From Caproicibacter sp047833665 (GTDB lineage Bacteria > Bacillota > Clostridia > Oscillospirales > Acutalibacteraceae): a stretch of DNA of 64,000 nt. Within the stretch, counting starts at the first letter, position 1. Every line of letters begins with the position of its first letter. Position numbers and translations under genes: made by a program. Under the pieces are notes generated by a model. That model made no database searches, was not told the origin of the DNA, and saw nothing but the letters and a program-made list of their open reading frames with translations. Positions 1 through 8,143 of the stretch are shown here, piece after piece. The stretch spans positions 1,922,001 to 1,986,000 of the forward strand of contig CP181261.1 of assembly GCA_047833665.1 (NCBI GenBank), read 5' to 3'.

Positions 1-270
1 ACCCGGTTTGGCGTAATCAAGCTCTTCTCTCGCTTTGCGCTCAATATAATCGCTTTCTGAATCCGCCTCCGTACTGAGAGCATGTTTTAGATCTGCATTT
101 TTGATTTCCTGAATCTTAATTTGCTGTTGAATCATTTGCAATTCTTGGCGCTTTTTTTGAATTTGAAGCTGCTGATTGATGAGTGTAACCAACATGTATG
201 CCGCAAACACAAAAACTGCCAGCCGAAGTAAAAAAATTTTTTTAGGTTTTCGATTTTCCAGCACTTTCAT
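1..270 (-). CDS. divIC: Septum formation initiator DivIC/FtsB family (partial, C-terminus outside window)
   Basis: Small bitopic membrane protein of the divisome; family members form a coiled coil with FtsL and help activate septal peptidoglycan synthesis. Ninety codons are visible from the ATG at 270 and the frame runs off the left edge. A basic N-terminus (residues 1-12) is followed by one membrane segment (about 13-31) and a Gln/Lys-rich coiled coil (about 32-70), then IERKAREELDYAKPG, typical of the family. The start overlaps the end of yabQ by 29 bp, and the order rqcP-yabP-yabQ-divIC is the conserved Firmicute order. Confident. Confidence 0.88.
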   Translation of the reverse strand, partial: MKVLENRKPKKIFLLRLAVFVFAAYMLVTLINQQLQIQKKRQELQMIQQQIKIQEIKNADLKHALSTEADSESDYIERKAREELDYAKPG

Positions 271-784
271 TGCTTCGCACGACCTTACGTTTTTGTACGA
301 TCCAACGCAATCCGTTACGATGATTATACACTAAATCCACCCTGTGTTTCAAGCGTTTTTTCCAATACAACGCTAATTTTTTAAATAAATTTATTGCAAA
401 ATGTAATTTTTGGCCTATCCAACTGGAGAATCTATGCAGCAATGCGCCAAACGGGTTAAACAGATAACGGTACAAAAGTTTTGAAAGTGCCCGAAAAAAA
501 CGGGCCGTCACCTGCCCAATGGTAAAATAGTAGGCAAACCACCCGACCGCCTCTCCCACAAGCAGATAGAGGCGCACTGCGCCGTTGCCAAGAGGCAACG
601 CCAAAAGAAAAGAAAAGAAAGCACAAAAAACCATGTAAAAAAAATCCTGAAAAAATACGGCACGCTCCTGCGAATGAAAAAAACTTCGCCAAATCCTTAA
701 AATATCATAGAACGCGCCCAACAGAAAACCGCCCGCTACAGACGCAGCAAACCCGAATATTTGAAAGGAAAGGGGTATAACCAA
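242..784 (-). CDS. yabQ: Spore cortex biosynthesis protein YabQ
   Basis: Polytopic membrane protein needed for cortex formation in Bacillus, acting in the outer forespore membrane. The 180 residues start with a hydrophobic stretch containing GGFLLGAFYDILRIWR, a YabQ hallmark, followed by two further membrane segments (about 38-62 and 66-85) and a basic C-terminal tail. The best start is a TTG at 784; no in-frame ATG is close and the upstream GGGATGTGAG is only a weak ribosome site. It lies 14 bp after yabP and overlaps divIC, consistent with one operon. Confidence 0.85.
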   Translation of the reverse strand: MVIPLSFQIFGFAASVAGGFLLGAFYDILRIWRSFFHSQERAVFFQDFFYMVFCAFFSFLLALPLGNGAVRLYLLVGEAVGWFAYYFTIGQVTARFFRALSKLLYRYLFNPFGALLHRFSSWIGQKLHFAINLFKKLALYWKKRLKHRVDLVYNHRNGLRWIVQKRKVVRSNESAGKSKT

Positions 785-798
785 CGCGGCTCACATCC

Positions 799-1077
799 CT
801 ATTTAAACAGACGGTTTAAAAATCCGCCCGTTGTTGCCCGGTTATCTGTGTAGGACATTGATGTGATTTCTCCGTCGAGTATCAATTCTCCCGAATCGAC
901 ATTCAGTTTATTGATATGTAGATTGGTTCCGTGAATGACAAGTTCGCCTAAATCGGTATAGGCAACAACTGTCTGTTCATCAAAACTATCAACATTGGAA
1001 ACACCGGTGGCAGTAAGGGTTTTACGATTTTCAAGAATCAGACTGTGGGGTGTATGAACCGTTTTCTGTTCGGCCAA
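799..1077 (-). CDS. yabP: Sporulation protein YabP
   Basis: Small protein required for spore cortex assembly, partner of YabQ. The 92-residue product carries HSLILENRKTLTATGV and VDSFDEQTVVAYTDLGEL, both typical of the YabP/YqfC family. I chose a TTG start at 1077 because GGGAGG lies 7 nt upstream. The frame stays open to an ATG at 1155, but that would overlap rqcP and add about 26 residues the family lacks. It sits between rqcP and yabQ. Confidence 0.87.
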   Translation of the reverse strand: MAEQKTVHTPHSLILENRKTLTATGVSNVDSFDEQTVVAYTDLGELVIHGTNLHINKLNVDSGELILDGEITSMSYTDNRATTGGFLNRLFK

Positions 1078-1135
1078 AGGAATCCCTCCCGCTTTGTACT
1101 GTTCCAATTGTATGCAAAACCGGTGGGACATATAC

Positions 1136-1396
1136 TTAATGCCCCACCGGTTCATCAGAAAGAATTTGATACAAATCCGATGCCTGCTCTTTTCTTACAG
1201 TTTCGCTGACGCTGAGTACCTTGACCTTAATGCGGCGCGACCCAAGCCCGATTTCAATCAGATCCCCAACTTTCACATCGTAGGATGCGCGTGCAGGCTT
1301 AGAATTAACAAGGACACGGCCGGCATCGCAGGCTTCATTTGCAACAGTTCTGCGCTTAATTAATCTTGATACTTTTAAATATTTATCCAGTCTCAT
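1136..1396 (-). CDS. rqcP: S4-domain RNA-binding protein RqcP (YabO/HslR family)
   Basis: RqcP binds the 50S subunit and works with RqcH in ribosome-associated quality control, promoting alanine tailing of stalled peptides. The 86 residues are essentially one S4 domain: MRLDKYLKVSRLIKRRTVAN, then GRVLVNSKPARASYDVKVGD, both classic S4 signatures. The ATG at 1396 has GGAAGG 6 nt upstream; a longer upstream frame has no such support. The gene is between hup and yabP, as in other clostridia. Confidence 0.9.
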   Translation of the reverse strand: MRLDKYLKVSRLIKRRTVANEACDAGRVLVNSKPARASYDVKVGDLIEIGLGSRRIKVKVLSVSETVRKEQASDLYQILSDEPVGH

Positions 1397-1484
1397 GGTT
1401 TTCCTTCCAATAAATGAACGGGGCTGTAACAGCATTGACGTTACAGTCCCAAATATCATAGTCCTTCTTTTTTAGTCCTTCTTT

Positions 1485-1760
1485 TTAGTTGGCTATTGAA
1501 TCCTTGAATGCCTTCCCTGCTTTAAACGCGGGTACTCTAGAGGCAGGAATCGTAATGGGGGAATTGGTTCTGGGGTCACGACCCTGCCGCTCACTGCGGT
1601 TGCGAAGTTCAAATGTCCCAAAGCCCACAATTTGTACTTTTTCGTTCTTTGCTACCGTATCCATAATCGTGCTAAGCATGGCATTGACAGCACTGTCGGC
1701 ATCCTTTTTTGAAAGCCCCGTCTTTTCAGCCACAGCAGAAATTAAATCTGTTTTATTCAT
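1485..1760 (-). CDS. hup: HU family DNA-binding protein
   Basis: Histone-like nucleoid protein that bends DNA as a dimer. The 91 residues cover the full HU fold: MNKTDLISAVAEKTGLSKKD at the N-terminus, VGFGTFELRNRSERQGRDPR leading into the beta arm, the proline-centred tip (about 61-64), and FKAGKAFKDSIAN at the end. The start at 1760 has TGGAGGT 7 nt upstream. A hup gene between mazG and rqcP is common in Firmicutes. Confidence 0.95.
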   Translation of the reverse strand: MNKTDLISAVAEKTGLSKKDADSAVNAMLSTIMDTVAKNEKVQIVGFGTFELRNRSERQGRDPRTNSPITIPASRVPAFKAGKAFKDSIAN

Positions 1761-1841
1761 AATAATTGACCTCCATTGTTTATTATTCAACAGCAATTAC
1801 TGAAAATTTCATTGCTGAGAATTTCAAAGCAACCTGCCCTT

Positions 1842-2585
1842 TTATGCTTCCGATTCAGAATTTGCGCAAGCAGATCGTCTTTCCTGCTCTTCAAACTTCG
1901 CAATAAAGTGATCGCAGGCTTCTGACAGAGCTTGTTCCGCTTCAATATGCAAAATTCCAGAAACTTCAGCTACGGAAAACAAAAGCTGTCCTAAAATCTT
2001 CCGCAGTTCCTCTTTAGATGCGGAATCGGCTGAATGTGACAACTGCCTGACATTCTCCTCCAATTGAGTAAGTGACTCAGAGAGCTCAAGTTGTTTGCCT
2101 TCCGCCTTTGCGGCCTTTTTGCGAATTTTTTGAGCGCGCATCAGAGCAGGAAGCGCTTTGGAAACACCTTTTAATACCTGCGTATCCGTTTTGCGCCCTT
2201 TTTCTTCTTTTTTAATTGCTTCCCAATTGGTAAGAACTTCTTCACTGTTCTGAACGGCAACATCCCCAAAAACATGAGGATGGCGAAGAATCAACTTTTT
2301 CGAAACTCCATCCACAACATCTGAAAAAGAAAAAACACCCTGTTCTTTTTCTAATTGGGAATGAAAAACAACTTGAAGAAGCACATCGCCCAATTCCTCA
2401 CAAAGGAGCTGTGAATCTGATGTATCAATCGCTTCCACAGCTTCATAGGCTTCCTCTAAAAAATTATTGCGAATAGTCTTGTGAGTTTGCTCACGATCCC
2501 ACGGACATCCCTGCGGAGAGCGAAGAATCTCCATAATACGCAGAAGATCGTCCATAGTATATGTTTCTTTTCTTATGAAATTCAA
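1842..2585 (-). CDS. mazG: MazG family nucleoside triphosphate pyrophosphohydrolase (YabN-like)
   Basis: House-cleaning NTP pyrophosphatase that hydrolyses non-canonical nucleotides to monophosphates. RSPQGCPWDREQTHKTIRNN, EEAYEAVEAI and EELGDVLLQVVFHS are the MazG motif and its Glu/Asp metal ligands (about residues 20-75). The N-terminal tetrapyrrole-methylase domain of Bacillus YabN is absent, so this is the short form. The assigned TTG start has GGGAG 9 nt upstream; an ATG 10 codons in (2555) is a real alternative. The last third is a less typical helical region. Confidence 0.88.
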   Translation of the reverse strand: MNFIRKETYTMDDLLRIMEILRSPQGCPWDREQTHKTIRNNFLEEAYEAVEAIDTSDSQLLCEELGDVLLQVVFHSQLEKEQGVFSFSDVVDGVSKKLILRHPHVFGDVAVQNSEEVLTNWEAIKKEEKGRKTDTQVLKGVSKALPALMRAQKIRKKAAKAEGKQLELSESLTQLEENVRQLSHSADSASKEELRKILGQLLFSVAEVSGILHIEAEQALSEACDHFIAKFEEQERRSACANSESEA

Positions 2586-2632
2586 ATCAGTATATCTCCC
2601 ACTTTGTCAAACTCTGGCAACCCGCTTTTATT

Positions 2633-4396
2633 CTACCGTATCCAATGATGTTTTTCAAGTATTTTCACAATTTTTTGTCCCTTTGGCAGCATTAAAATAT
2701 CCTGACGGCTCAGCGCACGAAACCAAAAAATAAAAATCATATAAAGAAATACGGCGACAATAATTGACAATACCGTTGCTAAATCCTCGGAAATTATCTT
2801 GGCTGCGGTTTTCTGAAGAAACCAAGCCGCAGTAATACTAATGCCGGAGGCAAGCAGGGGTTTGACGAAAATGGCAAACAAATTCAGCGAAACCTTTGTT
2901 TCGCGCATTAAAAAATACAGTGCAAGGAAGGCAATGAGGAAATAACAAACCAAAGTGCCGGTTCCTGCTCCCAAAACATTAACCTCCGGGATGCCAACCA
3001 AAGTATAGTTTAAAACAACCTTGACAACCAAACCAACCACCAGCAGTTTCACCGGAAGATCCATTCTTCCTACCGCCTGCAGCATACTGTTTATTGGTGT
3101 GCTGATGGAAGCAAATATGGCGGCAAGGCCTAAAATTACAAGAATTCTTCCTACAATGGTCGGGGCATTGCCCGAACGCAGCATAAGTTTTGCAATTGGT
3201 GTGGAGAGCATGGAAAGCCCCAATCCGGACGGAATTGCTATTAGTGCTACGACTCTTAAAACAGATTCAATGCTCCGTTTGATTCTTTTGGGATCTCCCT
3301 GTGTCCAAGCCGCCGTAACGCTCGGCAGAGCGCTGACACCAAACGCCTGCGTAATCCCAGGCACGAGCATGAAAAAGATTGTGGCGTTGCTAAAGCAGCC
3401 AAACAAAAAGGATGGAACCAAGTTCAATTGTATATCGGACTGCGGAATAATACCTTTGTACATATTCAGCAAAACATCCGGTCTGCTGTCCATAATATCC
3501 TTAATCCGAATCTGCAGAAAGGTACTGTCAACCAACGTTGAAAGGTTGACCGCAAGAGAACCTAACGCGACAGGCACTGCCGTGCGAATCAGCCGGGCAG
3601 AAGTGACACGCATGGAATGGGGCTTGGGAGAACTCAGCAGCATGCGCTTTGTAATCCCGTCGCCGTTGCGTTTATGGTAAAACAGAAGGAAAAGAAATCC
3701 CATCATGCCGCCAAGCGTTACGCCAAACACAGCGCCGGCGGAAGCATAGGGCAAAGTAGCAAGTTTGGCATATTCTTCTGATTTTACCGGGACTCCGAAC
3801 ACAGTGCCGGAAACCGCAAATTCCTGCATCCCTTTCCATATGATCAGAGCAGCGGCACTAAGGCCAAAGATAAGCCTGCACAGCGACTCAATCACTTCGG
3901 AAATCGCGGTTGGATACATATTGCGCAAACCTTCATAATATCCGCGGTAAATGGACATCATGCTTGTAAAAAAAACGGCCGGGGCCAGCGCGTAAATGGC
4001 CGGCAGGGCATTCTCCGGGCTGCCGCTTAACACATAATTTGCGTAGGGTCTGGCTCCAAAAAACATAATGGAGAACGACAGAATACCCAAGGTGAGAAAA
4101 ATCCTGATGGAAGCCCGATGTATCTGCCGAACATCACGAAAGCGCCCTTGTACGGAATTTTCCGATACCAGTCTGGAAATTGCAATTGGAAAACCTGCAG
4201 TTGCCAAACTGTACAGTGGCGCATAGAGGGAATAAGCATTAGAAAAGTAACCGTTGCCGGTAGGGGTCAAAATCCACGTCAGAGGAATCTTAAAAAAAGC
4301 GCCGATCAGCTTTTCAATGACATATGCTGCCATCAGGATCAGTGCTCCGTGCAGAAAGCTCTGCCGCCTTGCCGGCGGCACCTTCCTTTGCTCCAT
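2633..4396 (-). CDS. SpoVB/YabM-type polysaccharide flippase (MOP superfamily)
   Basis: Integral membrane protein of the MurJ/SpoVB/Wzx superfamily, which moves lipid-linked cell-wall precursors across the membrane. At 587 residues it has the expected length and about 14 hydrophobic helices. The N-terminus has ILMAAYVIEKLIGAFFKIPL and GYFSNAYSLYAPLYSLATAG, with GFPIAISRLVSE in helix 2-3, as in SpoVB/YtgP. Placement just upstream of mazG matches Bacillus yabM-yabN. It could act in cortex (SpoVB) or vegetative wall synthesis; sequence alone does not decide. The ribosome site before the ATG is weak. Confidence 0.82.
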   Translation of the reverse strand: MEQRKVPPARRQSFLHGALILMAAYVIEKLIGAFFKIPLTWILTPTGNGYFSNAYSLYAPLYSLATAGFPIAISRLVSENSVQGRFRDVRQIHRASIRIFLTLGILSFSIMFFGARPYANYVLSGSPENALPAIYALAPAVFFTSMMSIYRGYYEGLRNMYPTAISEVIESLCRLIFGLSAAALIIWKGMQEFAVSGTVFGVPVKSEEYAKLATLPYASAGAVFGVTLGGMMGFLFLLFYHKRNGDGITKRMLLSSPKPHSMRVTSARLIRTAVPVALGSLAVNLSTLVDSTFLQIRIKDIMDSRPDVLLNMYKGIIPQSDIQLNLVPSFLFGCFSNATIFFMLVPGITQAFGVSALPSVTAAWTQGDPKRIKRSIESVLRVVALIAIPSGLGLSMLSTPIAKLMLRSGNAPTIVGRILVILGLAAIFASISTPINSMLQAVGRMDLPVKLLVVGLVVKVVLNYTLVGIPEVNVLGAGTGTLVCYFLIAFLALYFLMRETKVSLNLFAIFVKPLLASGISITAAWFLQKTAAKIISEDLATVLSIIVAVFLYMIFIFWFRALSRQDILMLPKGQKIVKILEKHHWIR

Positions 4397-4637
4397 TGTA
4401 ACACATCCGTTTCAAGTAAATCAGGGCTTGCAAAAAACATTTAAACTATAAAAATTATATTGCGTAAGGCAAGTGACTATGAAAACAAAAAAGGAGGGTA
4501 TCTCACCCTCCGACCCAATCATCAGCTTTCAACCGCAGACCGGTCTTGCGTGGGTCTTGCTTTCGTCTGTATATCTGTATACCGGAAAAAAGCTGTCGTT
4601 TTCTGACGCGACAGCTTCCGAAAAATGCACTTTTGGT

Positions 4638-5003
4638 TTATTCACCCGAGAGTTTTTGGCCACATTTGCTGCAGTAAACGGAACCCTGTGCATTTTCCTG
4701 CCCGCAATTTTTGCAAACCAGTTTGGCTCGTGCTGCAGCAAGCTGAGCGTTAATTGCGTCCAGTTGCTCGTAAAGTTCGTCAATTGCAGCGACACTTTCG
4801 GCAATTAAATCAGATGTATCATTGCCGGTTTTTTTCGCCTCATAAACCGTGCGGCCAATCGCCTCAAAGCGTTTGGAAATTTCATTATTTAAATCTGCCG
4901 CACTGATTCTGAGCTTAGAAATATCAACGATTTTGCTCGCTTTTTTCCCGACAACATTCACTGCCGTTTTGGCGTTCACCACGACATCTTCAAACAGTCC
5001 CAT
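4638..5003 (-). CDS. Coiled-coil protein with C-terminal zinc ribbon, function unknown
   Basis: I do not recognise a named family. The 121 residues have a helical N-terminal two thirds with heptad-like spacing (about 30-92) and a C-terminal zinc ribbon with CKNCGQ and YCSKCGQ, two CxxC pairs 13 residues apart. No signal peptide or membrane segment is seen, so it is probably cytosolic. The ATG at 5003 is preceded by AAGAGGTG at good spacing. It lies alone between the flippase and a kinase gene. Confidence 0.72.
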   Translation of the reverse strand: MGLFEDVVVNAKTAVNVVGKKASKIVDISKLRISAADLNNEISKRFEAIGRTVYEAKKTGNDTSDLIAESVAAIDELYEQLDAINAQLAAARAKLVCKNCGQENAQGSVYCSKCGQKLSGE

Positions 5004-5069
5004 GACAGCACACCTCTTTTTCATTTATTATATTATACCACCGAATAAACTGTAAATGCAAGATTTCTG

Positions 5070-6026
5070 TTAACATATACCGCCGCCGATAAACTCCCGA
5101 AGGATGGAATTTTTCGGTATGAGGCTTTCGTCCACCGGCTCAAATCGATTCAGGGTGTTTAGCAAAACCTGCGCAGTTTCCCATCCCGGGTCTTTCTCGG
5201 GTACGGTATGTAAAAGACTGACTGCCTGATTTTTCAACACGCAAAGCTCATGGGCATGGAAAGAATTGATTGTAAAATCTGCTGTGGGGCGGTACGGTTT
5301 AATATATTTATATTCACCGCTCATCACATTCGGCCACATGCTCAGAGTTTTTACCGCCGGTGTCCCTCGAAAGTTGCGGTCTCGTACGATTCTGCGCACA
5401 AGGCGCATCTGGTTTGGGCCTATCAATTCTCCGTTGTCATCCCGAACTCCCTGTTTGACACTGATATAAATCCGTTTAATCCGCGCAGAAGGCAAATCCT
5501 TAATCAGTATGGGATTCAAAGCATGGATTCCTTCCACAATAGCAATCTCTCTATCTTTCAAAACAACCTGCCTCTTGTACGGATACGGAAGATGGATAGA
5601 AAAATCAAACACGGGCATCTCACAGCGCCCGTGTTCAATCAATTCACCAAGGCAGTGAAGAATTTCAGGAACATTGAGCGCCTGAACACTTTCATAATCG
5701 CGGGTGCCGTCCGGCAGCAAAGGTGCTTCATGCTCTCCACGGTAAAAATCATCAAGCGAAATAATCACAGCACCGGTTCCTTTTTCCCGAAGCGCTTGGG
5801 CCAAAAGATGCGCTGTAGTGGTTTTGCCGCTTGCGGAAGGGCCGGCAAGCATCACAAGACGGCAGGACGGCTCTTCCTTTACAAGACAATCTGCAATTTG
5901 CCGAAGACTATCGTGATATGCCTTTTCACACGCCGCAACAAATTCCTGAGGATCTTGCCGGACCGCTTCATTGATTTGTGCGACACTGTTTTGATATTTG
6001 ACAAAATTAGTCCGAAAAGCTGTCAT
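5070..6026 (-). CDS. Uridine kinase-like / phosphoribulokinase-family nucleoside kinase
   Basis: P-loop kinase of the PRK/uridine kinase family, predicted to phosphorylate a nucleoside. The Walker A motif LAGPSASGKTT is near residue 60, DDFYRGE near 93 is the family's substrate/metal segment, and VEGIHALNP near 166 is the Walker B equivalent. At 318 residues it is longer than classical Udk (about 210), with N- and C-terminal extensions, so uridine as substrate is only an inference. The start overlaps the hemZ stop by 20 bp, suggesting coupling. Confidence 0.78.
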   Translation of the reverse strand: MTAFRTNFVKYQNSVAQINEAVRQDPQEFVAACEKAYHDSLRQIADCLVKEEPSCRLVMLAGPSASGKTTTAHLLAQALREKGTGAVIISLDDFYRGEHEAPLLPDGTRDYESVQALNVPEILHCLGELIEHGRCEMPVFDFSIHLPYPYKRQVVLKDREIAIVEGIHALNPILIKDLPSARIKRIYISVKQGVRDDNGELIGPNQMRLVRRIVRDRNFRGTPAVKTLSMWPNVMSGEYKYIKPYRPTADFTINSFHAHELCVLKNQAVSLLHTVPEKDPGWETAQVLLNTLNRFEPVDESLIPKNSILREFIGGGIC

Positions 6027-7476
6027 AAAACTCCTTCACCATGTCTTTCCTTGTCATCATTTCCGAAAAACGTCCAATATATTCATAAGGATATTTAAAG
6101 TTAAAAATTCTCTCTAAGCGATCCGATTCCGGATCATACAGTTTTGAAACCGCGCCGGCACCGCAAGCTAAAATAGTTTCCTTTTCTTCCATAATAAAAA
6201 TATTATAGTACCCCTCATAACCGGGCTTTGACCATCCTGTATTTTCCAGATTCCCCACCATGCGGCTCTGCCGATAAAGATAATAAGGCCGATAGCCGTT
6301 CTCCAGCAATTTCCCGTCCGCGTATGCCAACATGTTCTGAGCCATGTGCGCATCGCCATTGTACGGCCCGGCAGGGTCCAGCGACAGTTTTGCCGCGCGT
6401 TTAAGGGCGAGTGTGTGAACAGTAATGCTTTCCGGTTCCAAACCGATTACGCCATCGACTGTATGCTGGAAGCTCTCCTCCGTATCTTTCGGAAGTCCTG
6501 CGATTAAGTCCATATTGATATTGTTAAATCCACACTTTCTTGCAAGAGCAAATGCTTCCAGCGTCTGCTTTGTAGAATGTGCGCGCCCAATAGTCTGCAA
6601 GACCTTATCATTGAGTGTTTGAGGATTGATGCTGATTCGAGTCGTTCCGCCTTCCTGCAGAGCCGCAAGCTTTTCCTTCGTCACCGTGTCAGGCCTGCCG
6701 GCCTCCACCGTTAATTCCCTGCAATGGGACAGGTCAAAATGATTTCTTACAGTTCCAAGTACCTCTGCTAGCTGTTCTGCTGATAAAGTTGTCGGTGTTC
6801 CGCCGCCGATATAGACAGAATCACAAGTTAAATGAAGTGCATCGGCAATCTCGGCGGTATGGCACAGTTCTTCACACAGCAACTTTACATAGTCCGGAAC
6901 CAGCCGGAAAGTCTTTTCCACCGATGTGGACACAAAGGAACAATAAGCGCAGCGCGTTGGGCAAAACGGAATGGAAATATACAGACTGAAAGTCCGCTTT
7001 CCCGGTATGGATAGAATTTTTTGCTGGTTGTGGCTGGTCATGCGGCATAACTCCACTTTTTCCTTTGACACCAGCAACTTTTCCTCAAAATATCGGCGAG
7101 CTTTTTCTTCGCCTAAACTTTCAGCATACCGTGCAAATAACTTCACCGGCCGAATTCCGGTCAAAATTCCCCACTGCGGACAAAATCCACATATCTCCGA
7201 GAGCAATTTGTACAGCAGTACGCCCATGCGGCGCTCCATTTCTTTGTCATCTTCTGCATCTGCGGGAGAAACTATCTCCACTGCTTCTTTCTTACTGCCA
7301 TTTATATTCACACGGACGATAATTTGTGTTTCATCCGCATATGCTTTTACGCCAGTATATACATCCGGTTCCACTTCCTGTTCCTGAACGGAATGGATTT
7401 TTTGGTCCGGAAAAAAGACGCGGCAAAGGTTTGCCATCTCATATTGAAACCTGTGCCCGTCAATACAAAGTGTCAT
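6007..7476 (-). CDS. hemZ: Oxygen-independent coproporphyrinogen III oxidase-like HemZ (radical SAM)
   Basis: Radical SAM enzyme of the HemN/HemZ group, linked to anaerobic porphyrin synthesis, though the exact role of HemZ is less certain than that of HemN. SIPFCPTRCAYCSFVS supplies the CxxxCxxC cluster motif (about residue 175), followed by YIGGGTPTTLS for SAM binding and the HemN-like strand MDLIAGLPKDTEES. The N-terminal 160 residues are the HemZ extension. Length 489 fits the family. Its first 17 bp overlap the end of the MBL gene. Confidence 0.88.
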   Translation of the reverse strand: MTLCIDGHRFQYEMANLCRVFFPDQKIHSVQEQEVEPDVYTGVKAYADETQIIVRVNINGSKKEAVEIVSPADAEDDKEMERRMGVLLYKLLSEICGFCPQWGILTGIRPVKLFARYAESLGEEKARRYFEEKLLVSKEKVELCRMTSHNQQKILSIPGKRTFSLYISIPFCPTRCAYCSFVSTSVEKTFRLVPDYVKLLCEELCHTAEIADALHLTCDSVYIGGGTPTTLSAEQLAEVLGTVRNHFDLSHCRELTVEAGRPDTVTKEKLAALQEGGTTRISINPQTLNDKVLQTIGRAHSTKQTLEAFALARKCGFNNINMDLIAGLPKDTEESFQHTVDGVIGLEPESITVHTLALKRAAKLSLDPAGPYNGDAHMAQNMLAYADGKLLENGYRPYYLYRQSRMVGNLENTGWSKPGYEGYYNIFIMEEKETILACGAGAVSKLYDPESDRLERIFNFKYPYEYIGRFSEMMTRKDMVKEFYDSFSD

Positions 7477-8107
7477 ACGTATCCATCCTCAGGAAAGAAT
7501 TGTTCTTTCGTTCGTAATCAAGTGTACTTTCCGGCCCATGACCCGGATAAACACGATAATTACCCGGCAATTTTGCCAATTTTTGAAGGGAATTCATCAT
7601 TTGTTGACCATTTCCCGTTGGAAAATCCGTCCTTCCGCAGCTGAACTTCATCAGCGTATCCCCGGTAAAGAGCGCGTCCTCCACAAGGAAACAGCAACCC
7701 CCTTCGGTGTGGCCAGGTGTGTGAATCACGCGAATTTTTAAATTGCCAAGTTTAATCTCTTCCCCGTCGTTTATCGGACATTCCACTTGAAACTGCGGAA
7801 CCTGCACGCCAAAAAAGATGCCGGAAGCATTCAGCGAAGCATCGGAAACAAACTTTATCTCATCCTTATGCAGATAAACCTTTGCGCCCGTGAGTTCCTT
7901 CATCTTTGCCACACCGATGATATGATCAAAATGGGCATGCGTCAGCAAAATAGCCGACACGTTATCCGAACCGGCCGCAAGGACGCGTTTCGTTAATTCT
8001 TCGCTTTCAAACCCGGGATCGATTACGGCGGTAAGCCCTGTTTTGTCATCGGTGAGCAGATAGCAATTTGTCGGGAGGGGACCGCCGGAAATTGTGGTGA
8101 TTTTCAT
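7460..8107 (-). CDS. MBL-fold metallohydrolase (GloB/YqgX-like)
   Basis: Metallo-beta-lactamase fold hydrolase, about 215 residues, similar to the YqgX/hydroxyacylglutathione-hydrolase-like group. THAHFDH (about 56-62) is the dinuclear metal motif, HTPGHTEGG (about 135) and FTGDTL (about 155) provide further ligands, and YPGHGPEST the last histidine. The physiological substrate is not known. It follows rel by 36 bp and overlaps hemZ, so the three genes probably form one transcript. Confidence 0.84.
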   Translation of the reverse strand: MKITTISGGPLPTNCYLLTDDKTGLTAVIDPGFESEELTKRVLAAGSDNVSAILLTHAHFDHIIGVAKMKELTGAKVYLHKDEIKFVSDASLNASGIFFGVQVPQFQVECPINDGEEIKLGNLKIRVIHTPGHTEGGCCFLVEDALFTGDTLMKFSCGRTDFPTGNGQQMMNSLQKLAKLPGNYRVYPGHGPESTLDYERKNNSFLRMDTYDTLY

Positions 8108-8143
8108 AGTACGATATTCCTCCTTGCAGGAAAACGATCCGTC

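Noticed and set aside
4492..4512. GGAGGG / CCCTCC inverted repeat after the zinc-ribbon gene
   Set aside because: Short stem without a following T-run on either strand; could be a weak terminator but support is too low to list.
5250..6098. Plus-strand frame of 282 codons
   Set aside because: Antisense to the nucleoside kinase gene, Cys/His-rich shadow composition and no family motif.
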